Shown one piece after another: positions 1 through 7,750 of a stretch of 11,506 nucleotides of DNA; positions within the stretch are counted from its first letter, which is position 1, and the number at the start of each line of letters is the position of its first letter. The stretch is from assembly GCA_026994735.1 (NCBI GenBank), contig JALWQD010000351.1, positions 1-11,506 on the forward strand, in the 5' to 3' direction. This DNA is from Gammaproteobacteria bacterium. GTDB lineage: Bacteria; Pseudomonadota; Gammaproteobacteria; SZUA-140. The position numbers and the translations under genes were made by a program. Below the pieces are notes generated by a model that was not told the origin of the DNA, made no database searches, and worked only from the letters and a program-made list of their open reading frames with translations.

Positions 1-1764
1 ACCCGTCAGGATCCACGCCTGAGTCGCCTGTTTGCCAACAAAGTCATTAAAATATATCCCGCCTTCCGTGAATTTTATGGCATGGAAGAGACCATTGAGC
101 AAATCGTCTCCTTTTTCCGCCATGCCGCCCAAGGCCTGGAAGAACGTAAACAGGTCCTTTATCTTCTCGGCCCCGTTGGTGGCGGCAAATCATCACTGGC
201 TGAAAAACTGAAATCACTGATGCAGCAGGCTCCTTTCTATGCCATTAAGGGGTCACCGATCAACGAATCACCTCTCGGGCTGTTTTCACCCGGAGAAGAT
301 GGCAAGATTTTGGAGGAAGACTACGGTATTCCACTGCGTTATCTGCATGGTCTGATCTCCCCTTGGGCAATCAAACGCCTGCATGAATTCAATGGTGATA
401 TTTCCCAATTCCGCGTCGTTCGCCGTTTCCCTTCGGTACTTGAGCAGGTTGCTATTGCGAAGACCGAACCCGGCGATGAAAACAATCAGGACATCTCGTC
501 GCTGGTCGGTAAGGTTGATATCCGCAAGCTCGAACATTTTTCCCAGGATGATACCGATGCCTACGCATACTCCGGCGGCCTCTGCCTTGCCAACCAGGGT
601 ATGCTTGAATTTGTCGAAATGTTCAAAGCGCCGATCAAGGTCTTGCACCCACTGCTGACAGCCACCCAGGAAGGGAATTATATGGGTACTGAAGGGCTAT
701 CGGCCATCCCTTTCGACGGCATTATCCTGGCCCATTCAAATGAATCCGAATGGCTGAGCTTCAAGAGCAACCGCAATAACGAGGCTTTTCTTGATCGTAT
801 TTATATCGTCAAAGTGCCCTATTGCCTGCGTATTTCTGAAGAGCGCAAGATTTATGACAAACTGCTGCGAAACAGTTCACTGGCAGAAGCCCCCTGCGCG
901 CCCCATACGCTGAAAATGATGGCTCAGTTTGCCATCCTCTCGCGTCTCAAGGAACCCGAAAACTCGAACATCCATTCAAAGATGCGTGTCTATGATGGCG
1001 AAAACCTGAAAGACATCGATCCGAAAGCAAAATCATTACCGGAGTACCGCGATTATGCCGGTGTTGATGAGGGCATGACCGGGCTGTCAACACGTTTCGC
1101 CTTCAAGATTCTCTCACAGGTTTTTAACTTCGACCATCAGGAGGTCGCTGCTAATCCTGTACATTTGATGTATGTCCTTGAACGGCAGATTACCCAGGAA
1201 CAATTTTCAGCTGAAGTTGAAGAGCGTTATCTCGCCTTTATCAAGGGCTACCTGTCACAAAACTATATCGAATTTATCGGCAAGGAAATTCAGACAGCCT
1301 ACCTCGAATCCTATTCCGAATACGGACAGAATATCTTTGACCGCTACGTTACCTATGCCGATTACTGGATTCAAAACGAGGAATACCGTGATCCGGATAC
1401 CGGTGAGAGTTTTGACCGTTCAGCACTCAATGAAGAACTGGAAAAAATCGAAAAACCAGCAGGCATCAGTAATCCCAAGGATTTCCGCAATGAAGTCGTC
1501 AATTTTGTGCTCCGTGCAAAAGCTAGTCATGAAGGGCATAACCCATCCTGGACCAGCTATGAAAAATTGCGTGAAGTGATTGAAAAAAAGATGTTCTCGA
1601 ATACCGAAGACCTGTTGCCAGTAATCTCTTTCAATGCCAAATCATCCGCCAATGATCAAAAGAAACATGATGACTTTGTTCAGCGAATGAGTGCAAAGGG
1701 CTATACCGAAAAACAGGTCCGCCTCCTCTGCGAATGGTATCTACGCGTGCGAAAATCCTCATAA
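1..1764 (+). CDS. prkA: PrkA family AAA+ serine protein kinase (YeaG-like), 5' end outside window
   Basis: The reading frame is open from base 1. The 27 codons before the first in-frame ATG (position 82) translate to TRQDPRLSRLFANKVIKIYP and onward, matching the YeaG N-terminal region, so the gene starts upstream and 587 residues are visible of roughly 640 usual. A Walker A motif, GPVGGGKS, lies at 169-192. It is followed by the family-typical stretches AKTEPGDENNQDIS, KVDIRKLEH and MFKAPIKVLHPLLTATQEGN. The C-terminal PrkA domain runs to the conserved end LLCEWYLRVRKSS. The family is cytoplasmic, with an AAA+ module fused to a kinase-like C-terminal domain. Autophosphorylation and serine kinase activity have been described, and the Bacillus homologue has also been reported as an ATP-dependent protease, so the true activity is debated. 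It heads the yeaH-spoVR operon; the gap to yeaH is 41 nt. Family assignment is very secure, biochemical role less so. Confidence 0.97.
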   Translation, partial: TRQDPRLSRLFANKVIKIYPAFREFYGMEETIEQIVSFFRHAAQGLEERKQVLYLLGPVGGGKSSLAEKLKSLMQQAPFYAIKGSPINESPLGLFSPGEDGKILEEDYGIPLRYLHGLISPWAIKRLHEFNGDISQFRVVRRFPSVLEQVAIAKTEPGDENNQDISSLVGKVDIRKLEHFSQDDTDAYAYSGGLCLANQGMLEFVEMFKAPIKVLHPLLTATQEGNYMGTEGLSAIPFDGIILAHSNESEWLSFKSNRNNEAFLDRIYIVKVPYCLRISEERKIYDKLLRNSSLAEAPCAPHTLKMMAQFAILSRLKEPENSNIHSKMRVYDGENLKDIDPKAKSLPEYRDYAGVDEGMTGLSTRFAFKILSQVFNFDHQEVAANPVHLMYVLERQITQEQFSAEVEERYLAFIKGYLSQNYIEFIGKEIQTAYLESYSEYGQNIFDRYVTYADYWIQNEEYRDPDTGESFDRSALNEELEKIEKPAGISNPKDFRNEVVNFVLRAKASHEGHNPSWTSYEKLREVIEKKMFSNTEDLLPVISFNAKSSANDQKKHDDFVQRMSAKGYTEKQVRLLCEWYLRVRKSS

Positions 1765-1805
1765 TTCATATCCTAAAGCGCTGCGTACACTGAGTCAGGA
1801 GCAAC

Positions 1806-3068
1806 ATGTCCCAGATTATTGACAGACGTCTCAATGGCCGAAACAAGAATGCTGTCAACCGGCAACGTTTCATACGCCGTTATCGTGCTCAAATCAAACG
1901 CGCAGTATCCGACGCTATCGGAGACCGCAGTATCAGTGATATCGACAGCGGTGAACGAATCATCATCCCGAGCAAGGATATCGCTGAACCGACATTTCGT
2001 CACGGGCAAGGAGGAGAACGCAACATCATCCTGCCAGGGAATGAGGAATTCGTCAGTGGCGATCAGTTACAGCGACCCCAGGCTGGCAGCAGTCGTGGCG
2101 ATAGTCAGGCCAGTAACGAAGGCGAAGGAAATGATCAGTTTTCCTTCCAGATATCACGCGAAGAATTTCTCGATTTCTTCTTCGACGATCTCGCCCTGCC
2201 TGACTTGATCAAAACCCAATTGGCGACACTCGTCGAAACCCGCCCGGCAAGGGCCGGTTATTCTCAACAGGGTATTCCTGCCAATATTAATATCGTCCGT
2301 TCCCTGCAAGGAGCCCTGGCCCGGCGGATAGCCCTCGGTGGCAGCAAGCGACGACGCATACGCGAGCTTGAAGAAACATTGGAAAAACTTGCTCGCAATG
2401 GCGGGGACAACGAGCAAAAAAAAACACTGCAAGAGGAACTGAGAAATCTACATAAGAAGTTGAAACGAATACCTTTTATAGATGATTTTGATCTCCGCTA
2501 CAACAACCATATCGATATTCCAAAACCAATCACCCAGGCCGTTATGTTTTGCCTCATGGATGTTTCCGGATCAATGGATGAAGAACGCAAAGACATTGCC
2601 AAACGCTTCTTCATCCTGCTTTACCTTTTTCTGACTCGACAATACGAGCGTATTGAGCTGGTCTTCATTCGCCATCATACATCGGCCAGCGAAGTTGATG
2701 AGAAAGCCTTCTTTCATGCCCGTGAGACTGGCGGCACTGTCGTTTCGAGCGCCATAAAATTGATGGATGAAATCATCCGCGAGCGCTTTTCTCATGGCGA
2801 CTGGAACCTCTATGCTGCACAGGCCTCAGATGGTGACAACTGGGGCGATGATTCACCACTCTGCCGGCAATTGCTCGACGATCGCATCCTGCCACAGCTG
2901 CAATATTTTGCCTATATCGAAATTGGTGCCCAGCCCCATCAAAGCCTCTGGCAGGAATACTGCCAGATTTCCGATAAGCACGGTCATTTTGCCATGCAGG
3001 CAATCGCTTCAGCGAGTGATATCTATCCTGTCTTTCACAAACTCTTCAAAAAACAGGCGCGCGGATGA
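1806..3068 (+). CDS. yeaH: YeaH/YhbH family VWA-like protein (DUF444)
   Basis: This 420-residue protein matches YeaH (about 427 residues) over its whole length. It opens with IDRRLNGRNKNAVNRQRFIRRY, a basic N-terminal segment typical of the family. A Gly/Ser/Gln-rich linker lies around residues 90-110 and a charged, probably helical region at about 178-222. The C-terminal part is von Willebrand A-like, with a MIDAS-type DVSGS at residues 252-256, then ETGGTVVSS and ASDGDNW. An AGGAG ribosome-binding sequence at 1797-1801 sits four bases before the ATG and supports this start. It lies 41 nt after prkA and overlaps spoVR by 4 nt. The family is genetically linked to PrkA and SpoVR in stress and starvation responses, and in Bacillus to sporulation, but has no settled biochemical function. 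A metal-dependent protein-interaction role is inferred from the MIDAS motif. A run of nine A lies inside the gene at 2416-2424. Confidence 0.97.
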   Translation: MSQIIDRRLNGRNKNAVNRQRFIRRYRAQIKRAVSDAIGDRSISDIDSGERIIIPSKDIAEPTFRHGQGGERNIILPGNEEFVSGDQLQRPQAGSSRGDSQASNEGEGNDQFSFQISREEFLDFFFDDLALPDLIKTQLATLVETRPARAGYSQQGIPANINIVRSLQGALARRIALGGSKRRRIRELEETLEKLARNGGDNEQKKTLQEELRNLHKKLKRIPFIDDFDLRYNNHIDIPKPITQAVMFCLMDVSGSMDEERKDIAKRFFILLYLFLTRQYERIELVFIRHHTSASEVDEKAFFHARETGGTVVSSAIKLMDEIIRERFSHGDWNLYAAQASDGDNWGDDSPLCRQLLDDRILPQLQYFAYIEIGAQPHQSLWQEYCQISDKHGHFAMQAIASASDIYPVFHKLFKKQARG

Positions 3069-4573
3069 AAACGCAACCTATTTCTAGCGGTTCCGAATGG
3101 ACATTCGAACTGATCCAACGTTATGACCATGAAATCGGCCTGCTCGCTGATGAATACCGGCTTGACACCTATCCACGACAAATCGAGATCATCAGCGCCG
3201 AACAGATGATGGATGCCTATTCCTCAATCGGCATGCCTATTGGCTATCACCACTGGTCCTACGGCAAACAGCTGTTACAGGTGGAACAAAATTACCGTCG
3301 TGGCCAAATGGGCCTGGCCTACGAAATCGTTATCAACTCGAATCCCTGCATTGCCTATCTGATGGAAGAGAACAGCATGATGATGCAGGCTCTCGTTATC
3401 GCTCATGCTGCCTATGGCCATAACTCTTTTTTCAAGAACAATTACCTCTTCCGTGCCTGGACCAATGCCGATGCCATTGTCGACTACCTGATTTTTGCCC
3501 GCAACTATATTCGCCAGTGCGAAGAGAGGCAGGGTGAAACGGCCGTCGAACAACTACTCGACTCTTGTCATGCACTGATGAACTTTGGTGTTGACCGCTA
3601 TCACCATCCGCCCGAACTCTCCTTGCTACAGGAACAGGCCCGACAAGAGGAACGTGAAACCTACTTGCAATCCCAGGTCAATGAATTGTGGCGCACCATA
3701 CCGGTTGCGGCGACTGCCAACGAACATCGGCGAAGACGCAATTTCCCGGAAGAACCGCAGGAAAACATCCTCTATTTCGTTGAAAAAAATGCCCCGCTTC
3801 TACAGCCTTGGCAGCGTGAGATCGTTCGCATTGTGCGCAAGATTGCACAGTATTTTTATCCTCAAAGACAGACTCAGGTCATGAACGAGGGTTGGGCAAC
3901 ATTTTGGCATTACACGCTGATTAATACGCTCTATGACCGCGGCCTTGTCGATGATGGCTTCATGATGGGGTTTATCCATTCACACAGTAATGTCATCTAT
4001 CAACCCCCCTTCAACAGTCCCTATTACTCGGGTATTAATCCCTATACTCTGGGTTTTTCCATGATGTCCGATATCCGTCGTATCTGCGAAGCACCGACAG
4101 ACGAAGACCGTGACTGGTTCCCGGATATCGCGGGTAGTGACTGGCTCAGCACGCTTGACCAGGCCATGCGTAGTTTTCGTGACGAAAGTTTCATCCTGCA
4201 GTTTCTGTCACCGACCCTGATTCGCAAACTCCGGCTCTTCAACATCTTTGATGATGATCGCAAACAACGCCTTGAAGTGACGGCCATTCACGACGAACAC
4301 GGTTATCGGGAAATAAGAAAATCACTTTCCAATCAATATAATATTGGCCGCAACGAGCCAAACATCGAAATCAACCACGTCGAGATTGAAGGCGACCGCT
4401 CACTCACACTACGCCATACCTTGAGCCAACGACGACCGCTCCATGGCAATACCACAGAAGTGCTCCGCCACCTGGCACGACTCTGGGGCTTTACCGTGCG
4501 CCTGGAAACTGTCGACAGCCGGAACCATGTGATCAAAAGCCAGGAATGCCCTATCAAGGCATCACCGGAATGA
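3065..4573 (+). CDS. spoVR: SpoVR family protein (YcgB-like)
   Basis: This 502-residue protein matches E. coli YcgB (about 510 residues) throughout. Hallmarks are YRLDTYPRQIEIISAEQMMDAYSS near the N terminus, the block INSNPCIAYLMEEN, HAAYGHNSFF at residues 114-123, NEGWATFWHY at 274-283, and the conserved SGINPYTLGFSM and WFPDIAGSDWL. No signal peptide or membrane segment is visible, so it is probably cytoplasmic. The start ATG overlaps the yeaH stop (ATGA at 3065-3068) and has no clear Shine-Dalgarno sequence, which points to translational coupling. SpoVR is needed for spore cortex formation in Bacillus, but the family is widespread in non-sporulating proteobacteria, where it travels with PrkA and YeaH/YhbH. 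In E. coli ycgB is, as I recall, apart from yeaGH; here all three are joined. The molecular activity is unknown. The paired His/Glu motifs could form a metal site, which is inference only. Confidence 0.96.
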   Translation: MKTQPISSGSEWTFELIQRYDHEIGLLADEYRLDTYPRQIEIISAEQMMDAYSSIGMPIGYHHWSYGKQLLQVEQNYRRGQMGLAYEIVINSNPCIAYLMEENSMMMQALVIAHAAYGHNSFFKNNYLFRAWTNADAIVDYLIFARNYIRQCEERQGETAVEQLLDSCHALMNFGVDRYHHPPELSLLQEQARQEERETYLQSQVNELWRTIPVAATANEHRRRRNFPEEPQENILYFVEKNAPLLQPWQREIVRIVRKIAQYFYPQRQTQVMNEGWATFWHYTLINTLYDRGLVDDGFMMGFIHSHSNVIYQPPFNSPYYSGINPYTLGFSMMSDIRRICEAPTDEDRDWFPDIAGSDWLSTLDQAMRSFRDESFILQFLSPTLIRKLRLFNIFDDDRKQRLEVTAIHDEHGYREIRKSLSNQYNIGRNEPNIEINHVEIEGDRSLTLRHTLSQRRPLHGNTTEVLRHLARLWGFTVRLETVDSRNHVIKSQECPIKASPE

Positions 4574-4677
4574 AACAAAGCATCGAATAACGCCCCTGTA
4601 AAAGCCACCGCGTGGCCAGCTTAGCCACCGTATCCTCCCCTCCTGCACGATCAGGGAACCCTTAGACTGACTCTGTC

Positions 4678-4730
4678 GTCATGAAAATAAGGCGACTGGC
4701 TACTTCGTAGCCTTCTCTACTTGCGATGAC
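4678..4730 (-). repeat. 53-bp palindromic intergenic element with GTCAT/ATGAC ends
   Basis: The element starts with GTCAT (4678-4682) and ends with ATGAC (4726-4730), and its centre holds a perfect 6-bp hairpin (GGCTAC/GTAGCC, 4698-4712). Read on the minus strand it begins GTCATCGCAAGTAGAGAAGG. That resembles the common bacterial intergenic palindromes that begin GTCATTGCGAG and contain GAAGC/ACGAAG blocks. Only one copy is present here, so calling it a dispersed repeat is inference from this resemblance. It could also act as an mRNA 3'-end structure for the spoVR operon. Confidence 0.4.
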
Positions 4731-4804
4731 CGCCATCATATACCGTTGCATTGATCAACCTCTATTGTTAACTGACAGACCACTTTGCAAGCAGTTACCC
4801 AAAG

Positions 4805-4847
4805 GGTGATCTTGCTCACATCCCTGTTGTCTGCTGAAGACTATATT
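4805..4847 (+). promoter_or_regulatory. Candidate class II CRP (cAMP receptor protein/Vfr-like) promoter for the HD-GYP gene
   Basis: GGTGATCTTGCTCACA at 4805-4820 matches 13 of 16 positions of the core E. coli CRP consensus TGTGATCTAGATCACA, including four of the five left-arm bases and all of TCACA on the right. A -10-like TATATT lies at 4842-4847. If transcription starts seven bases after it (about 4854), the CRP site is centred at -41.5, the standard class II position, and no good -35 hexamer is present, as expected for an activator-dependent promoter. The leader to the ATG at 4899 would be about 45 nt. The match is seen directly; which regulator binds is inferred. Confidence 0.5.
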
Positions 4848-4898
4848 CACTATCAGCACATTACATTGGGACGGGGTTGATCCCCCAGGACGGAAAAC

Positions 4899-6170
4899 AT
4901 GGCCGAATTGCTACAACAAAAGATTGCCATACATGAGCTAATACCGGGCATGTATGTCTCGCGTCTTGATCGCCCCTGGATAGGGACACCCTTTCGCATT
5001 CAGGGCTTCCATATCAAGGACAAGGCTGTCATCGACGAGCTCGGGCGTTATTGCCAGCATGTTTATATCGATATGCAGCGCAGTCGTATCCATCATAAAA
5101 AGAATTTCTCCAGACAAACTGCCCAGGCAAAAGAACAACCAATACGCTTGAACCATACGACTTATCGACGCACTCAGCCGATGAAGGACGAGGTCGTGCG
5201 TGCCACTCGCCTGCATCAAGACGTTGCAAATGCCATCGAGAGGATATCCCTGCAGATTCATGAGAACCGCAGCCCGGATATTCCACTAACCCGCTCAACA
5301 GCGAGCCATATGGTCGACAGTGTCGCCTGCAACCCCGACGCACTGATCTGGGTCGCGCAATTGAAGACTCATGATGAACACAGCTATCACCATTCTATCC
5401 GTTCGGCTATCTGGGCAATTGCTTTTGGCCGCCACCTGGGCATGAAAAAAACCATGCTGCAGGATCTCGCTGTGGGCATGCTGCTAACTGATATCGGTCT
5501 TACCCGGCTGCCAAGAGAGATTATCGAAAAGCCTTACGCCCAGCTTAACAAGCAGCAACAAAAACACTATCAAACGCACGTTTCACATAGCCTTGAATTG
5601 CTCAAGGAAAGTAAAGGCCTTAGTGGCGACAGCCTGGAACTGATTGCCAGTCACCATGAACGCCATAACGGCATGGGTTATCCCCGCCGTTTACGTGGAG
5701 AGCGGATCCCATTGCTGGGTCGCATCGCCGGTATCGTCGATTATTACGATACCCTGACCAACCCTCGGCGGGAAGAAACACTCTTCTCGCCGGGCGATGC
5801 CATCGTCAAGCTGCATCGTCAGCGCCATGAATCGTTCCAGGGCGAACTGATTGACGAGTTTATTCAGGCCATCGGCATCTATCCAACGGGCTCACTGGTC
5901 GAATTCAAAAGCGGTGAGGTGGCCATCATCAGTGAACAAAATGAGGGCTGGCGCCTGCGCCCCCGTGTCCTGCTACTGCTCGATGAAGCCAAACAAGACC
6001 TGAGCACACCGAAAGAGGTGGACCTGCTTGATAACGAGGACGAAACAGCACTACGTCTTGAGATTCATCGTGGTTTACCTGACAACAGCTTTGGTATCGA
6101 CCTCGGTCATCTGCGCAGCCGGAAACTTGCCCGCTTGCTTGGCCGAGGTAACAATCTCCTTATAAATTAA
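4899..6170 (+). CDS. HD-GYP domain protein with DUF3391 N terminus and degenerate HD motif
   Basis: This 423-residue protein has a DUF3391-like N-terminal region (about residues 1-130, opening KIAIHELIPGMYVSRLDRPW) and an HD-GYP domain at about 150-300. The family degrades cyclic di-GMP with a metal centre. Likely ligands seen are E160, H165, H227, H252-H253 and D281, and the GYP signature is intact (HHERHNGMGYP, 252-262). The usual HDIGK is changed: residues 197-201 read TDIGL, so the HD histidine and the lysine are both lost while D198 remains. The protein may be inactive, altered in metal number, or act as a cyclic-di-GMP sensor. A C-terminal extension (about 300-423) is poorly recognisable. 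No signal peptide or transmembrane segment is visible. The start follows CAGGACGG and fits the DUF3391 N terminus. The gene follows a candidate CRP site and lies 176 nt before the invertase. Domain call secure; activity uncertain. Confidence 0.9.
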   Translation: MAELLQQKIAIHELIPGMYVSRLDRPWIGTPFRIQGFHIKDKAVIDELGRYCQHVYIDMQRSRIHHKKNFSRQTAQAKEQPIRLNHTTYRRTQPMKDEVVRATRLHQDVANAIERISLQIHENRSPDIPLTRSTASHMVDSVACNPDALIWVAQLKTHDEHSYHHSIRSAIWAIAFGRHLGMKKTMLQDLAVGMLLTDIGLTRLPREIIEKPYAQLNKQQQKHYQTHVSHSLELLKESKGLSGDSLELIASHHERHNGMGYPRRLRGERIPLLGRIAGIVDYYDTLTNPRREETLFSPGDAIVKLHRQRHESFQGELIDEFIQAIGIYPTGSLVEFKSGEVAIISEQNEGWRLRPRVLLLLDEAKQDLSTPKEVDLLDNEDETALRLEIHRGLPDNSFGIDLGHLRSRKLARLLGRGNNLLIN

Positions 6171-6346
6171 AGCTGCTAGCGACGTGCTGGTCACAGCTCA
6201 GGCCACTGAACAACAACCGTAACAGAAGAGCCCTGCCCTGCCGCAGCGCTCCCGTTTTCTCAAGAAGATCGCTGGAAGGGCGCTAAACATGTAGAACGTT
6301 ACCTCAACAGGTTCCAGAGAAATCCGCCCGGCTCCATCATGGCTCA
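6171..6346. other. Intergenic region between the HD-GYP and invertase genes
   Basis: This 176-nt stretch has no convincing gene. A possible weak terminator lies at 6228-6258: GAGC pairs with GCTC around an inner CTG/CAG, followed by CCGTTTT. I see no promoter with good -35 and -10 boxes, so co-transcription of the invertase with the HD-GYP gene remains possible. Confidence 0.4.
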
Positions 6347-7750
6347 ATGCGTTTTCTCAAAACCAAGCGGGCAAAGGGAAGCATGCATAGCGCCATTATC
6401 GATTCTGCCTATCGACTCCTTAACAGCACCATCCTCTATTTTGAGGGCAAGCCTGTGGGCACCACGGCTGCCCGACCTTCCGGTAATGCCCTCGCTGCCG
6501 TCAACTATGGCGATTGCTTCGTGCGCGATTTCTTTCCTTCCGCACTTGTCTTTCTGATGAAAGGCGACAGTGAGATAGTCTGCAACTTTCTCACCACTGT
6601 ACTCAACCTCAGCGGCCAGCAGGAACGTATCGCCGGCCATGAATTTTCCGAAGGTTTGATGCCAGCCAGTTTTGAAGTAATCGAGAACGAAAAAGGCAGT
6701 CATATTGTCCCTGACTTTGGTGATCGGGCTATTGGTCGGGTTGCGCCAGTAGATTCCGCAGCCTGGTGGATGATTCTGCTGCGTATTTATACCATTACCA
6801 GCGGGGATATGAGTCTTGCCCATAGCAAACCATTCCAGGAAGGAATTCGCCGTATTCTGCGCCTTTACTTGAAAGAAAGCTTTGAAATATCACCGGCCAT
6901 GCTGGTACCAGATGGTTCATTTATGATTGACCGGCGTATGGGAGTCAATGGCCACCCTCTGGAAATCCAGGCACTGTTCTATGGTATGTTAAAAACAGCA
7001 CAAGAATTACTGCTCCATGACAACAGTAACAAGGAACTGCTCAAGATGGTCAACAAACGGATGTTGACCCTGCGTTCCTACGTACGCCTTTACTATTGGC
7101 TCGATCGCGAGCGCCTCAATGAAATTCACCGTTACAATTCGGAAGAATTTGGCTGGGATGCTGAAAATCTACTCAATATCTACCCTGAAAGTATACCGGT
7201 ATGGCTTGATGGCTGGCTCCCCAATGAACATGGCTATCTGGTCGGCAATGTCGGTCCGGGAAAAATAGATTTTCGTTTTTTTTCCGGTGGCAATCTGTTG
7301 TCAATAATCTTTGGTCTGGCAACAGAGGAACAGTCGGCACAGATCATGCGTCTCTATCATGAGCACTGGGATCAACTCGTTGGTGAAATGCCGCTGAAGC
7401 TGATTTATCCAGCAGTCTACGGTAAAGAATGGGCTTTCATGACCGGCTGCGACCCTAAGAATGCTCCCTGGTCATATCATAATGGTGGTAATTGGCCTTG
7501 CCTTTTGTGGATGTTTACCAGTGCCGCCATTCGTTCCGGCCAAGGTGATCTTGCACATAAGGCTATCAATGATTGCGCCCTCCGCCTGGCGCGTGACCAT
7601 TGGCCCGAATATTATGATGGCCGCAGCGGATCACTGATCGGGCGTCGTGCCAACCTTGACCAGACGTGGTCAGCAACAGCCCTGATTATTGCCCATGAAT
7701 TGTTAGAAAACCCTGACTGTCTGCCACTATTTGAGGCCTTGATTATCTGA
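6347..7750 (+). CDS. GH100 neutral/alkaline invertase
   Basis: This predicted cytoplasmic enzyme of 467 residues should hydrolyse sucrose to glucose and fructose. It carries the GH100 hallmarks known from cyanobacterial InvA and plant neutral invertases: NYGDCFVRDFFPSALVFL near 53-70, VDSAAWWMILLRIY, PDGSFMIDRRMGVNGHPLEIQALFY, TGCDPKNAPWSYHNGGNWP at 366-384, and WPEYYDG at 419-425. D195 in IDRRM and E421 in WPEYYDG are 226 residues apart, the same spacing as the catalytic pair D188/E414 of Anabaena InvA as I recall it, so the enzyme looks intact. No signal peptide is present. The start is uncertain: ATG 6347 has no clear ribosome-binding site, while ATG 6383 (residue 13, MHSAIIDSAY) follows AAGGGAA and would lose nothing conserved. 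The HDOD gene starts directly after its stop. The family is best known in cyanobacteria and plants and patchy in proteobacteria, so lateral gain is possible. Confidence 0.92.
   Translation: MRFLKTKRAKGSMHSAIIDSAYRLLNSTILYFEGKPVGTTAARPSGNALAAVNYGDCFVRDFFPSALVFLMKGDSEIVCNFLTTVLNLSGQQERIAGHEFSEGLMPASFEVIENEKGSHIVPDFGDRAIGRVAPVDSAAWWMILLRIYTITSGDMSLAHSKPFQEGIRRILRLYLKESFEISPAMLVPDGSFMIDRRMGVNGHPLEIQALFYGMLKTAQELLLHDNSNKELLKMVNKRMLTLRSYVRLYYWLDRERLNEIHRYNSEEFGWDAENLLNIYPESIPVWLDGWLPNEHGYLVGNVGPGKIDFRFFSGGNLLSIIFGLATEEQSAQIMRLYHEHWDQLVGEMPLKLIYPAVYGKEWAFMTGCDPKNAPWSYHNGGNWPCLLWMFTSAAIRSGQGDLAHKAINDCALRLARDHWPEYYDGRSGSLIGRRANLDQTWSATALIIAHELLENPDCLPLFEALII

Larger units (their letters stand above)
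4574..4898. other. Intergenic region between spoVR and the HD-GYP gene
   Basis: This 325-nt stretch has no convincing coding sequence. A small perfect hairpin (GCCAC, loop CGC, GTGGC at 4604-4616) lies 30 nt after the spoVR stop, but no T-run follows, so it is at best a weak terminator. A second hairpin (GGCTAC, loop TTC, GTAGCC at 4698-4712) is the core of the repeat-like element at 4678-4730. A candidate CRP-dependent promoter occupies 4805-4847. The ribosome-binding sequence for the next gene is modest (CAGGACGG at 4887-4894). Confidence 0.7.

Noticed and set aside
82..84. ATG at 82 as the start of prkA
   Set aside because: The in-frame codons before it encode conserved YeaG sequence (RLSRLFANK to AFREFYG), so the gene begins outside the window.
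286..648. 120-codon open frame on the - strand opposite prkA
   Set aside because: It is antisense to strongly conserved PrkA sequence, with no recognisable protein or ribosome-binding site.
4604..4616. Hairpin after spoVR as an intrinsic terminator
   Set aside because: The stem is only five base pairs and no T-run follows; it is described only as a small hairpin in the intergenic entry.
4746..4774. TTGCAT with 17-nt spacer and TAACTG as a sigma-70 promoter
   Set aside because: The -10 matches only about half of the consensus, and the CRP-linked TATATT box downstream is a better candidate.
6339..6557. Short open frame starting at ATG 6339
   Set aside because: It lies in another frame of the clearly recognised GH100 gene and its protein resembles nothing.
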